Shown here piece after piece: positions 27,027 to 34,720 of a DNA stretch of 64,000 nucleotides. Origin of the DNA: Fumia xinanensis. GTDB taxonomy: Bacteria; Bacillota; Clostridia; Oscillospirales; Ruminococcaceae. The DNA is taken from positions 372,001-436,000 of the forward strand of contig NZ_JACRSV010000002.1 of the NCBI RefSeq assembly GCF_014384905.1, in the 5' to 3' direction. Within the stretch, counting starts at the first letter, position 1, and every line of letters starts with the position of its first letter. The notes beneath the pieces were generated by a model. That model did not search any database. It saw nothing but the letters and a program-made list of their open reading frames with translations, and was not told the origin of the DNA. A program made the translations under genes and the position numbers.

Positions 27027-27704
27027 TCATTCGTTTTCGATGAGGTAGCCCAGGCCCTTTTTGGTGTGGATGAAGTCTTGAAGGCCAAGTTCCAGAAGCC
27101 GTTTTCTCAGGCGGGTCATGTTAACGGTGAGGGTATTGTCGTCGATGAAGCTGTCGCTTTCCCAGAGGCGCTTCATGATGGCGTCCCGGGAGACGGTTTT
27201 GCCTTTGTTCTCCAAAAGAAGCTGGAGAATTTTGAATTCGTTTTTTGAGAGCTCGATTTTTCGGTTGCCGCAGGACAGAGAGGCATCTCCCAGGTTTAAA
27301 ACGGCGCCGCCGTGTTCGATGACGTTCACCTGTCCGCCGAAGGAGTAGGTGCGGCGGAGGAGGGCTTGAATTTTCGCCACGGCAACATCCAACTCAAAGG
27401 GCTTGGGGATAAAGTCGTCGCCGCCCATGTTGATGGCCATGATAAGGTTCATGTTGTCGCCGGCGGAGGATATGAAAATAATCGGAACCTTGGAGAGCCT
27501 GCGGATCTCCTGGCACCAGTGATAGCCGTTGTAGTAGGGCAGGGAGATGTCCAGCAGGACAAGCTGGGGGTCAAAAGAGAGGAAATCCTCCAGCACCCGG
27601 CTGAAATCCGATACAGTTTGGACGGCATAGCCCCAGCTTTGGAGGCGCTCGTCCAGCACCCGGGCGATGGTGAGATCATCTTCGACGATGAGAATTTTGT
27701 ACAT
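27027..27704 (-). CDS. Response regulator, OmpR/BceR type
   Basis: A 225-residue regulator. The receiver domain has DD at 9-10, the phospho-acceptor Asp52 (LVLLDISLP), SSAGD and the KPF lysine. The winged-helix DNA-binding domain runs from about residue 130 (LSKNEFKILQLLLENKGKTVSRDAIMKRLW, LTVNMTRLRKRLL). It is closest by eye to BceR/GraR regulators of antimicrobial-peptide transporters. Its likely kinase (31158) and the BceAB-type transporter (33953) are encoded 4-7 kb away on the other strand, an unusual dispersed arrangement. ATG has AAGGAGAA upstream. Confidence 0.9.
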   Translation of the reverse strand: MYKILIVEDDLTIARVLDERLQSWGYAVQTVSDFSRVLEDFLSFDPQLVLLDISLPYYNGYHWCQEIRRLSKVPIIFISSAGDNMNLIMAINMGGDDFIPKPFELDVAVAKIQALLRRTYSFGGQVNVIEHGGAVLNLGDASLSCGNRKIELSKNEFKILQLLLENKGKTVSRDAIMKRLWESDSFIDDNTLTVNMTRLRKRLLELGLQDFIHTKKGLGYLIENE

Positions 27705-28146
27705 GGGTGTTCTCCTTTCCGCGGGGCCGGTGAGGGCCTTTCTGATGGATAAAACGAGGGAGGGGGCTTAGTTGCTACCAAATTTAAAAAAAACGGTGGG
27801 AAAAGGCAAAAATTTTTGCCGCCATGCCATGGACGGGCTCGCGGCGTAGAAATTTTTGTTTTCTGACGGCAGGGGACGGGGAAGCTCGTTTAGTTGAATA
27901 GCTCCTTCTTTTATCTTCCTTATCAGGGCGTGCGCGGGGACCTCCGCGCACCGTTGGCCTATATGCCGATTTTCGCCGGAATGGGCTTGCATAAGGGGGA
28001 GAAATCCGGTAAAGTAGGGGATGGGGCGGAACAGCCTCAAAAATTACCGCTTTTTGACAGCGGGTTTACAGATTTTTCATGACAGTTTGAGATAATAGAT
28101 ACAGCGTAACGAAACAGAAGAGACAAAATGCGGAAAGAGGAAGAAC
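27705..28146. other. Intergenic region between divergent regulator and ATPase genes
   Basis: About 440 bases without a credible gene. It has a GC-rich hairpin (GTGCGCGG at 27930-27937 with CCGCGCAC at 27944-27951), related in style to the palindromes at 30.5-31.1 kb. A TTGACA occurs at 28056-28061 but with a poor -10. No riboswitch fold was recognised ahead of the ATPase gene. Confidence 0.5.
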
Positions 28147-30522
28147 ATGGGCAAAGAATCGGCAGAGGCAAAGAATATAAAACGCTACCATCCCGCACCG
28201 GACGAGGGGCTTTCCCCGGCGCTGGTGCAGCAGAGGATGATCGAGGGGCTGAATAACGTGGACTGTACCGTGGCGACGAGAAGCGTCGGGCGAATTGTAC
28301 GGGACAACGTCTGTACGCTGTTTAACCTCATCAATGTCATCCTCGCCGCGGCGGTGCTGGCGGTGGGGTCCTATAAAAACTGCCTGTTTATGGGGGTGGT
28401 GCTCTGCAATTTGGCTATCGGCATTTTTCAGGAGCTGCGGGCCAAGCGGACGGTGGACAAACTGTCGCTGCTGTCCTCGGTGAAGGCCCATGTGATTCGC
28501 GGCGGGATGCCGGTAGAAATCCCGGTGGACGGGGTGGTACTGGACGATGTGCTGGCCTTAAAGAGCGGAGGGCAGGTGGTGACCGACTGCGTAGTGCTCA
28601 GCGGCGAGTGCGAAGTGAACGAGTCCTTCGTCACCGGCGAGTCGGAGCCCATCCTCAAGCACCCGGGGGATTTGCTTTTGGCGGGGAGCTTTGTCGTCAG
28701 CGGAGAGTGCAAGGCGCGTGCCGAACATGTGGGGGACGAAAACTACATCTCCACCATCTCCAAGGGGGCGAAGCAGTTTAAAAAGGTGCGCTCCGAGATC
28801 ATGGAGACGCTGAAAAAGATCATCCGGTTTGTTTCTGTCATCATCATTCCAGTGGGGGGGCTGCTCTTCTGGGGGCAGATGCGGCTGCCGGACAACAGTT
28901 TTAATGACGCGGTGGTGCAGACGGTGGCGGCGCTGATCGGGATGATTCCCGAGGGGCTGATGCTGCTGACCAGCACCGTTTTGGCGGTGAGTGTCATCCG
29001 GCTATCGAGTCACAAGGTGCTGGTGCAGGAACTGTACTGCATCGAGGCGCTGGCCCGGGTGGACACCCTGTGTCTCGACAAGACGGGGACGCTGACCGAG
29101 GGGACGATGGAAGTCTCGAAGGTGATTTCCTGGGGGAACTACCCGGTGCGGGAAGCGGAAGAGGCGCTGAGGGCCCTTTGCCGGGCTCTGCCCGACCGGA
29201 ACGCCACCTTCGAGGCGATTGCCAAGAAGTACGGGGAAAAATCGGACTGGAAACTGACAAAAGCGGTGCCGTTTTCGTCCAAGACTAAGTGGTCAGGGGC
29301 GAGCTTTGAGGGCAAGGGAACCTATGTCATCGGGGCGGGGGAATTCCTGTTCCCGGAGATGGCGGCGGGGCTCAAATCAGAGCTTGACCGGTACGCGAAG
29401 GAGGGGCGGGTACTGCTTTTAGCCCGGTCTGAGAGCAGGTTCCGGGAACGGGGGCTGCCGGAAGGGCTCAAACCCGTGGCCTTTGTGCTGATTCAGGACG
29501 TGATTCGTCCCGAGGCGGAGGAAACCCTCCGGTATTTTATGGAGCAGGGGGTGGACGTGAAGGTCATCTCCGGCGACAACCCGCTGACGGTGTCGCAGAT
29601 TGCAAAGCGGACGGGGCTCAAAAACTGGGACCAGTGGGTGGATTTGTCGGCCTGCAAGACCGATGAAGAGGTGAAGGCGGCGGCCGCCCGGTACACGGTG
29701 TTCGGGAGGGTGCTTCCCGACCAGAAAAAGCTGCTCATTAAGGCGCTCAAAGAAGCGGGGCACACGGTGGCCATGACCGGCGACGGCATCAACGATGTGC
29801 TGGCGCTGAAGGAAGCAGACTGCTCCATCGCCATGGCTTCGGGGAGCGACGCGGCGCGGAACGTGTCCCAGCTGGTGCTGTTAAACTCGAACTTCGACTC
29901 GATGCCGCGTGTGGTGGGGGAGGGGCGGCGCTCCATCAACAACATCCAGCGGTCGGCGTCGCTGTTTCTGACAAAAACCATGTACGCGACCATGTTGGCG
30001 CTGCTGTTTCTGTTTATCCAGATGCCCTACCCGTTCATGCCGATTCAGCTGACCCTCATCAGCGCCGTGACCATCGGCATCCCGGCGTTTATTCTGGCGC
30101 TGGAGCCCAACCGGGCGCGGATCGAGGGGAATTTCCTCCGAAACATCCTCATGAAGGCGGTGCCGGGGGGCGTGACTATCGTTATGAACATCGTGCTGAC
30201 GGTGTTTATCGGGTGGAAGCTCGATTTCCCGGTGGAGATGATTTCCACCATCTGTGTGCTGCTGACGGGGTTTGCGGGGCTGTTGTTGATTCTGCGGCTG
30301 TGCATGCCGTTTACCCAGATTCGGAAGATTCTGCTGGGATTTTTGTGCGCGCTGTTTGCCGGGTGCGTCGTGTTTTTGCCGGAGCTGTTCTCGCTGGTGC
30401 CGTTGAGCGGCGCCGGGTGGGCGCTGACCGGGGGGCTGGCGCTGCTGGCAGCCGTGGTGCTAAATCTGCTCATCTGGGGGATGGGGAAGCGGTTTGGGAA
30501 AGGGCGGTCTGTGGGAAAATAG
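28147..30522 (+). CDS. P-type cation ATPase (CtpE-like, possibly Ca2+)
   Basis: A 791-residue P-type ATPase. The actuator domain has VTGESEPILKH, membrane helix 4 has MIPEGLM, and the phosphorylated residue is Asp311 in DKTGTLTEG. MTGDGINDVLALKEADCSIAMASG is the hinge. After it comes VVGEGRRSINNIQRSASLFLTKTMYA, very like the CtpE branch of Actinobacteria and Firmicutes, shown to take up calcium in mycobacteria. No heavy-metal N-terminal domain is present. About 8-10 membrane segments. It lies within the dispersed Bce module, perhaps as an envelope-stress function. Ion specificity is inferred. Confidence 0.88.
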   Translation: MGKESAEAKNIKRYHPAPDEGLSPALVQQRMIEGLNNVDCTVATRSVGRIVRDNVCTLFNLINVILAAAVLAVGSYKNCLFMGVVLCNLAIGIFQELRAKRTVDKLSLLSSVKAHVIRGGMPVEIPVDGVVLDDVLALKSGGQVVTDCVVLSGECEVNESFVTGESEPILKHPGDLLLAGSFVVSGECKARAEHVGDENYISTISKGAKQFKKVRSEIMETLKKIIRFVSVIIIPVGGLLFWGQMRLPDNSFNDAVVQTVAALIGMIPEGLMLLTSTVLAVSVIRLSSHKVLVQELYCIEALARVDTLCLDKTGTLTEGTMEVSKVISWGNYPVREAEEALRALCRALPDRNATFEAIAKKYGEKSDWKLTKAVPFSSKTKWSGASFEGKGTYVIGAGEFLFPEMAAGLKSELDRYAKEGRVLLLARSESRFRERGLPEGLKPVAFVLIQDVIRPEAEETLRYFMEQGVDVKVISGDNPLTVSQIAKRTGLKNWDQWVDLSACKTDEEVKAAAARYTVFGRVLPDQKKLLIKALKEAGHTVAMTGDGINDVLALKEADCSIAMASGSDAARNVSQLVLLNSNFDSMPRVVGEGRRSINNIQRSASLFLTKTMYATMLALLFLFIQMPYPFMPIQLTLISAVTIGIPAFILALEPNRARIEGNFLRNILMKAVPGGVTIVMNIVLTVFIGWKLDFPVEMISTICVLLTGFAGLLLILRLCMPFTQIRKILLGFLCALFAGCVVFLPELFSLVPLSGAGWALTGGLALLAAVVLNLLIWGMGKRFGKGRSVGK

Positions 30523-30523
30523 C

Positions 30524-30719
30524 GGGCCGATAGGGCATCGGCCCAATAACAGAGATTTCGGACAGCTCGGTAAATCTGCGGGCGGCTGATAGCCGCCCCT
30601 ACAGGGGCCACGGCCTACCCGTGCTATCCGTCAAAAAAAGGGACAAAAGGCGGGTGATAGGGTGTCGGCCCCTACGGTGTTTCGATAGAAGAGGTAGGGG
30701 CGGCTATCGGCCACCCGCC
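30524..30719. repeat. REP-like GC-rich palindrome cluster
   Basis: Three palindromes follow one another: GGGCCGAT/ATCGGCCC (30524-30544), GGGCGGCT-gat-AGCCGCCC (30580-30598), and a long one with outer arms GGCGGGTG (30649-30656) and CACCCGCC (30712-30719). No T runs follow. Variants of the first two recur at 31041-31119 on the other side of the small XRE gene. They look like repetitive extragenic elements rather than terminators. Confidence 0.7.
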
Positions 30720-30774
30720 ACCATCTATTTTAGAACAGATTGTCCTACCATGGGCTTTTCAGGAATTTGTTTGG

Positions 30775-30780
30775 TATAAT
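30775..30780 (+). promoter_or_regulatory. Extended -10 promoter of the small XRE gene
   Basis: A TGGTATAAT element (perfect TATAAT with TG before it) has no good -35. The start near 30787 leaves a leader of only about 12 bases, with GAGGTG as ribosome site. Confidence 0.5.
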
Positions 30781-30798
30781 CGCCTTGAGGTGATTAAA

Positions 30799-31029
30799 AT
30801 GATCTTTCCAAGGCTGAGAGATTTGCGTAAAGACAATGATTTGACACAGGCGGAGATGGGAAAGTATCTCTGGGTGAGCCAGCGGACTTATTCCCTGTAT
30901 GAGACCGGAAAAAGGGAGGTTCCTTTGGCGGTATTTATCAAACTTGCAGATTTATATGGTGTGAGTGTGGATTATCTGATGGGTCTCAGCGACGATCCCA
31001 CGCCGTATCCGCCGTGTAACAAAGAATAA
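30799..31029 (+). CDS. Small XRE-family regulator
   Basis: A 76-residue protein that is almost entirely a Cro/C1 helix-turn-helix: LRDLRKDNDLTQAEMGKYL, SQRTYSLYETGKREVPL and LADLYGVSVDYLMGL, the standard pattern of short SinR-like regulators. The ATG at 30799 follows GAGGTG; a GTG nine bases earlier is in frame. It stands alone between two clusters of REP-like palindromes and separates the ATPase from the histidine kinase. Targets unknown. Confidence 0.85.
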   Translation: MIFPRLRDLRKDNDLTQAEMGKYLWVSQRTYSLYETGKREVPLAVFIKLADLYGVSVDYLMGLSDDPTPYPPCNKE

Positions 31030-31040
31030 ACTGCGGGGGC

Positions 31041-31119
31041 TGTGCGGGCGGCTGATAGCCGCCCGCACAATGGGTGTGGAAACGGCGGGCCGATAAGGTA
31101 TCGGCCCCTGCAAGGGGCC
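31041..31119. repeat. REP-like GC-rich palindrome cluster
   Basis: TGTGCGGGCGGCT-gat-AGCCGCCCGCACA (31041-31069, perfect 13-bp arms), GGGCCGAT/ATCGGCCC (31087-31107) and GGCCCCT/AGGGGCC (31103-31119). They share core units with the cluster at 30524-30719. Confidence 0.7.
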
Positions 31120-31157
31120 AGCCATTCCGGCAAAAAACAATAGAAAGGGGCGGTTTG

Positions 31158-32183
31158 ATGGAAGAGCGGGAGACGGTTTTTGCACTTTTGGGGGCGTATC
31201 TCAGGGGAAAAGTGCGCACGCTCCTGTTTTTTCTCATTTCCGCTATGGCGTTCTGCCTCATTTACGCGCTGTACCGGCTTCCCTGGGGGCCGGTGCTTTA
31301 CTGCGGGCTGATTTCATTCACGGTAGTGCTGCTGTTCGGCGCGGCGGATTTTGCCCGGTTTGTCAAGCGGCACCGGCACCTCATGACCCTTTTGGGGACG
31401 GCGGATTTGGAGCTGGGATTCCTGCCCGAGCCGGAAAACCGCATCGAGGCGGATTACCAGCAAATCGCCAAAGTGATGGATCAGACGAGGGCGAAGATTA
31501 TTTCCGAGCGGGATTCCAGCCGGGAGGAGATGGAGCGGTATTATACCCTCTGGGCCCATCAGATCAAGACGCCCATCGCCGCCATGCACCTGCTTCTCGA
31601 CTCCGGAGAGGCGACGGAGGAGAAAAAAGAATTGGGGCAGGAGCTTTTCAAAATCGAGCGGTACGCTGAGATGGTGCTCCAGTACCAGCGGCTCGAAACC
31701 ATGTCCTCCGACCTGATGTTCGGGAAATACGGCATCGGGGACATCGTCAAACAGGCGGTACGGCGGTACGCCTCCATGTTCATCCACAAAAAGCTGTCGG
31801 TGGAGCTGGGGGAGCTCTGCGGCACCGTTGTCACCGACGAAAAGTGGCTTGTTTTCGTGGTGGAGCAGATTCTCTCAAACGCCCTCAAGTACACGAGGAA
31901 GGGGAAAATCTCCATTTACATGGCGGCGGACGCTCCTAAGACGCTCGTCATCGAGGACACCGGCATCGGCATCCGGAAAGAAGATTTGCCGCGGCTGGGG
32001 GAACGGGGTTTTACCGGCTACAACGGGCGGATGGACAAAAAGGCCAGCGGGCTGGGGCTGTTCCTCTGCCGGCGGGTGCTCCAGAAACTGCGGCACGGGA
32101 TGGCAATTGAGTCAGAGGTGGGGGTTGGGACCAGGGTGCTTCTCGACCTGAGCCGGGATGAGGCGGAGACGGGGCGGGAGTAG
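31158..32183 (+). CDS. Intramembrane-sensing histidine kinase, BceS type
   Basis: A 341-residue kinase with two close membrane helices (about 20-42 and 44-62) and almost no outside loop, the mark of BceS-type kinases that read the state of a BceAB transporter. The phospho-acceptor is His134 in WAHQIKTPIAAMHLLL. The ATPase domain has NALKYTRKGK, DTGIGI and KASGLGLFLCRR. The ATG at 31158 is chosen because AAAGGGGCGG precedes it and the sequence upstream is palindromic repeat. Probably pairs with the regulator at 27027 and the transporter at 33953. Confidence 0.9.
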   Translation: MEERETVFALLGAYLRGKVRTLLFFLISAMAFCLIYALYRLPWGPVLYCGLISFTVVLLFGAADFARFVKRHRHLMTLLGTADLELGFLPEPENRIEADYQQIAKVMDQTRAKIISERDSSREEMERYYTLWAHQIKTPIAAMHLLLDSGEATEEKKELGQELFKIERYAEMVLQYQRLETMSSDLMFGKYGIGDIVKQAVRRYASMFIHKKLSVELGELCGTVVTDEKWLVFVVEQILSNALKYTRKGKISIYMAADAPKTLVIEDTGIGIRKEDLPRLGERGFTGYNGRMDKKASGLGLFLCRRVLQKLRHGMAIESEVGVGTRVLLDLSRDEAETGRE

Positions 32184-32342
32184 GGATGCTGTTCCTTCAC
32201 ATTCCCAAACGGCAACGAATTTGCTGTTTAAGCGGGGAAAACAAAATTTGTCATGTATCATTCAGAAGTTTGGCAATAACTGTGGTTCCCCAATGATGCA
32301 AGCTTTTTCAAACGGGGCTGTATATGCAGTTTGAGGCTTCAG

Positions 32343-32371
32343 TTGAAAAATAGTCCTAAACGAGATATAAT
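32343..32371 (+). promoter_or_regulatory. Promoter of the leader-methyltransferase unit
   Basis: TTGAAA (32343-32348), exactly 17 bases and a perfect TATAAT (32366-32371). The transcript would start near 32378, about 20 bases before the leader-peptide ATG. The 160 bases between the kinase stop and this promoter show nothing else. Confidence 0.75.
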
Positions 32372-32396
32372 CATTTTTGAAAAGAGGTGGACTCTT

Positions 32397-32438
32397 ATGA
32401 GGGTTCTTCGAGGTAACTACTCGGTGCAGTATATCTAA
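32397..32438 (+). CDS. Leader peptide MRVLRGNYSVQYI
   Basis: A 13-codon frame with a strong ribosome site (AGAGGTGG, 6-7 bases before ATG). It lies directly behind a near-consensus promoter and in front of a methyltransferase. Codons 9-11 (TCG GTG CAG) are the 5' arm of a 9-bp stem whose 3' arm runs into a T stretch. This is the layout of leader peptides that control antibiotic-resistance genes by ribosome stalling. No peptide family is recognised; the role is inferred from arrangement. Confidence 0.65.
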   Translation: MRVLRGNYSVQYI

Positions 32439-32493
32439 TGGCGGAGTGCATCGAGATTTTTAGATTTTGCCATCGGCTGGCTGCACCGATTTT
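32421..32493 (+). terminator. Attenuator hairpin overlapping the leader peptide
   Basis: TCGGTGCAG (32421-32429, within the leader frame) pairs perfectly with CTGCACCGA (32481-32489), which is followed by TTTTAT. An inner stem ATGGC (32438-32442) and GCCAT (32469-32473) extends it. A smaller competing hairpin ATCGG/CCGAT (32472-32490) shares the 3' arm. A ribosome held on the leader would cover the 5' arm and change the fold, allowing read-through. Confidence 0.6.
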
Positions 32494-32528
32494 ATATAAA
32501 AATCCAAATATGAGACGGAGTAGTCAAC

Positions 32529-33293
32529 ATGAATTTTGAACGATTAAAAGAACAGTGGTTACAGGAAGAGCGCATTGCACATATTCACGGATGGGATTTC
32601 TCGCATATACAAGGGCGATATGAAGAAGGCCGGGGCATTCCGTGGAACTACGAGGCAATTGTACGCGGATATTTGTCCTGCGAAGCCAATCTGCTGGATA
32701 TAGACACGGGAGGCGGGGAGTTTTTACTAAGTTTAAACCACCCGTACGAAAAAACCAGCGCAACAGAGGGATATCCTCCCAATGTCAACTTGTGCAAGTC
32801 GGTTTTATTACCCCTTGGAATTGATTTTCGAGAAGCCAAAGATGTCAGCCATATGCCGTTTGGCGATAACTCATTCGATATAGTGATAAACAGACATGGC
32901 AATTTCGATGTCAAAGAGTTATTTCGTATTTTGAAACCTGGCGGCATTTTTGTTACACAGCAGGTCGGTGCGGAGAATGATCGAGAATTAGTCAATTTAC
33001 TGCTTCCTGATACAGCGCTGCCATTTCCGGAACAATATCTAGAAAAGGCTGCCAAAAAATTTACTGACATTGGATTTCAAATTTTACAGTCTCAGGAAGC
33101 GTTCCCTATCATTAAGTTTTTTGATGTAGGAGCATTGGTATGGTTTGCTCGAATTATTGAGTGGGAATTTCCGGGATTTTCTGTGGAAAGCTGTTTTGAA
33201 AATCTGTACAAGGCGCAACAAATACTGGACAAAGAGGGCGCCATAGAAGCCTCGACGCACAGGTATCTGTTGGCGGCGTTGAAGCCTGCTTAA
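32529..33293 (+). CDS. Class I SAM-dependent methyltransferase
   Basis: A 254-residue methyltransferase. Motif I is LLDIDTGGGEFLLSL near residue 57, then ATEGYPPN, MPFGDNSFDIVINRH (motif of the following strand) and LFRILKPGGIFVTQQVG. The N-terminal GWDFSHIQGRYEEGRGIPWNYE recalls a group of Firmicutes methyltransferases related by eye to rRNA or drug modifiers, but no zinc finger of RlmA type is present. Because of the leader peptide and attenuator in front, an inducible role against a ribosome-targeting compound is plausible; this is inference. The region is AT-richer than the kinase before it. Confidence 0.85.
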   Translation: MNFERLKEQWLQEERIAHIHGWDFSHIQGRYEEGRGIPWNYEAIVRGYLSCEANLLDIDTGGGEFLLSLNHPYEKTSATEGYPPNVNLCKSVLLPLGIDFREAKDVSHMPFGDNSFDIVINRHGNFDVKELFRILKPGGIFVTQQVGAENDRELVNLLLPDTALPFPEQYLEKAAKKFTDIGFQILQSQEAFPIIKFFDVGALVWFARIIEWEFPGFSVESCFENLYKAQQILDKEGAIEASTHRYLLAALKPA

Positions 33294-33413
33294 AATAAAA
33301 GCAGACAGATGTACTTTATGTAACAGATCCCTGCTATGCCTATGAATGATATAAATGAACGGATTGAGCGCATCGTTGAAAGGCCGTCAATTTCCACCTA
33401 TATGGCAATTTAG

Positions 33414-33446
33414 AGAGCGAAAGCTTAGGGCGCTTTCGCTCTTTTT
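33414..33446 (+). terminator. Terminator after the methyltransferase
   Basis: AGAGCGAAAGC (33414-33424) pairs with GCTTTCGCTCT (33432-33442), 7-base loop, followed by a T run. Confidence 0.85.
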
Positions 33447-33608
33447 GAATGATGTGGCACGCCTGATGCGGCAGGGCGCTTTGAGGTGTATGTTGATACG
33501 GCTTTTTGACCTGGGAAGCACCGACGACAGAATTTTATATCCTTTTACTTTGCTTTTTTAAAAGACAGATGTCTCTCGAAGCTGTCTCCGATAGGTTTGC
33601 CGTTTAAA

Positions 33609-33674
33609 ATGCAAAAAGTAATGATGAAAAAGCGGAAACCTTGCAAAACTGTAAGGTTCCAAGGAGAAATGTAA
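33609..33674 (+). CDS. Possible second leader peptide
   Basis: A 21-codon frame (in-frame ATGs at 33609, 33621 and 33624) whose core reads MMKKRKPCKTVRFQGEM. Its last codons and stop (GAAATGTAA) form the 5' arm of a terminator hairpin. The overlap is like the leader at 32397, but the ribosome site is weak and the next sure gene is 250 bases away. A TAAAAT -10-like box lies at 33605. Tentative. Confidence 0.3.
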   Translation: MQKVMMKKRKPCKTVRFQGEM

Positions 33675-33705
33675 GCTCTTTCGATGGCTGTACATTTCTT
33701 TTTTT
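33665..33705 (+). terminator. Terminator or attenuator before bceA-like gene
   Basis: AGAAATGTA (33665-33673) and TACATTTCT (33691-33699) form a 9-bp stem followed by T7. A preceding hairpin (GGAAACCTTGC with GTAAGGTTCC, 33634-33660) could compete or stack. Confidence 0.65.
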
Positions 33706-33952
33706 ATTATAATAGGAGCATGGAAGCGGGGTTCCGGTTCCATCGGGCCAATCCATCCGTCCAAGTGAGATTTCATCCATGGGTCTTTTGGGGTTTTCAG
33801 TGGGGGCGGCCCGTTTGGCGGCCCGCGCGCATGCCTTTCGCGATAATGGCCCGCGAAGGGGCAGGAGAACTGCTTTTGTTCCTCTCAATCCTGTTTTGCG
33901 GGCGGGCAAGCCGTTTTTTAATCAGATTTTTTAGATAAAAGGAGGAACCCTT

Positions 33953-34720
33953 ATGCCGCTTTTGGAAGTGCGCAACCTAAAAAAAGTATACACCACCCGG
34001 TTCGGGGCGAACCAGGTGCAGGCCCTTTCCGACGTGAGTTTTTCGGTGGAGGAAGGGGAGTACGTCGCCATCATGGGCGAGTCCGGCTCCGGCAAGACGA
34101 CGCTTTTAAACATCTTGGCGTCGCTGGACAAACCCACCAGCGGCGACGTGCTGTTAAACGGGCGAAACATCACCGCCATCAAGGACGGGGAGATCTGCGC
34201 GTTCCGGCGGGAGCACCTGGGTTTTGTGTTCCAGGACTTCAACCTGCTGGACACCTTTTCCATTGAAGACAACATCTTTCTGCCCCTGGTGCTGTCCCGG
34301 CAGCCCCACAAGGCGATGCAGCAGAGGCTAGGGCCGATTGCACAGAAGCTGGGCATCGGGGAGATTCTTCAAAAATACCCCTACGAGGTGTCCGGCGGGC
34401 AGAAACAGCGGGCGGCGGTGGCGCGGGCGCTCATCACGAACCCGCAGATCATTTTGGCCGACGAGCCCACGGGGGCCCTCGACTCCAAGGCGGCGACAAA
34501 ACTGCTGCGGATGCTCCACGACATCAACGCCGACGGGCAGACCATTTTGATGGTCACCCACAGCATCCGGGCCGCCAGCCACGCCGGGCGGGTGCTGTTC
34601 ATCAAAGACGGCGAGGTGTTCCACCAGATTTACAGGGGGCAGATGACAAACGACGAGCTGTACCAGAAAATCTCCGACACCCTGACGGTGCTGACGACGG
34701 GAGGGAAGGACGTTGAGTAG
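33953..34720 (+). CDS. ABC transporter ATPase, BceA type
   Basis: A 255-residue ATPase. Walker A is GESGSGKTTLLN (about 39-50), the Q-loop is in VFQDFNLLDTF, the signature is VSGGQKQR, and Walker B is IILADEPTGALDSK. The sequence is typical of the MacB/BceA group that removes peptide antibiotics from their lipid targets. AGGAGG sits 7 bases before the ATG. The permease gene overlaps its end. It probably works with the kinase at 31158 and regulator at 27027. Confidence 0.93.
   Translation: MPLLEVRNLKKVYTTRFGANQVQALSDVSFSVEEGEYVAIMGESGSGKTTLLNILASLDKPTSGDVLLNGRNITAIKDGEICAFRREHLGFVFQDFNLLDTFSIEDNIFLPLVLSRQPHKAMQQRLGPIAQKLGIGEILQKYPYEVSGGQKQRAAVARALITNPQIILADEPTGALDSKAATKLLRMLHDINADGQTILMVTHSIRAASHAGRVLFIKDGEVFHQIYRGQMTNDELYQKISDTLTVLTTGGKDVE

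Larger units (their letters stand above)
33294..33952. other. 660-base gap before the BceA-like gene
   Basis: It holds a clear terminator (33414-33446), a 23-codon frame ending at it (33342-33413, starting MNDINERIERIVE, no good ribosome site), a possible second leader peptide with terminator (33609-33705), and from about 33790 GC-rich hairpins (CCTTTCGCG with CGCGAAGGGG). Some stretches read like decayed coding sequence (YVDTAF, then FDLGSTDDRILYPF in another frame). I cannot identify the source. Confidence 0.5.

Noticed and set aside
33684..33938. 84-codon + frame before the BceA-like gene
   Set aside because: Trp/Arg/Phe-rich product over GC-rich hairpins, no usable ribosome site; most likely non-coding repeat.
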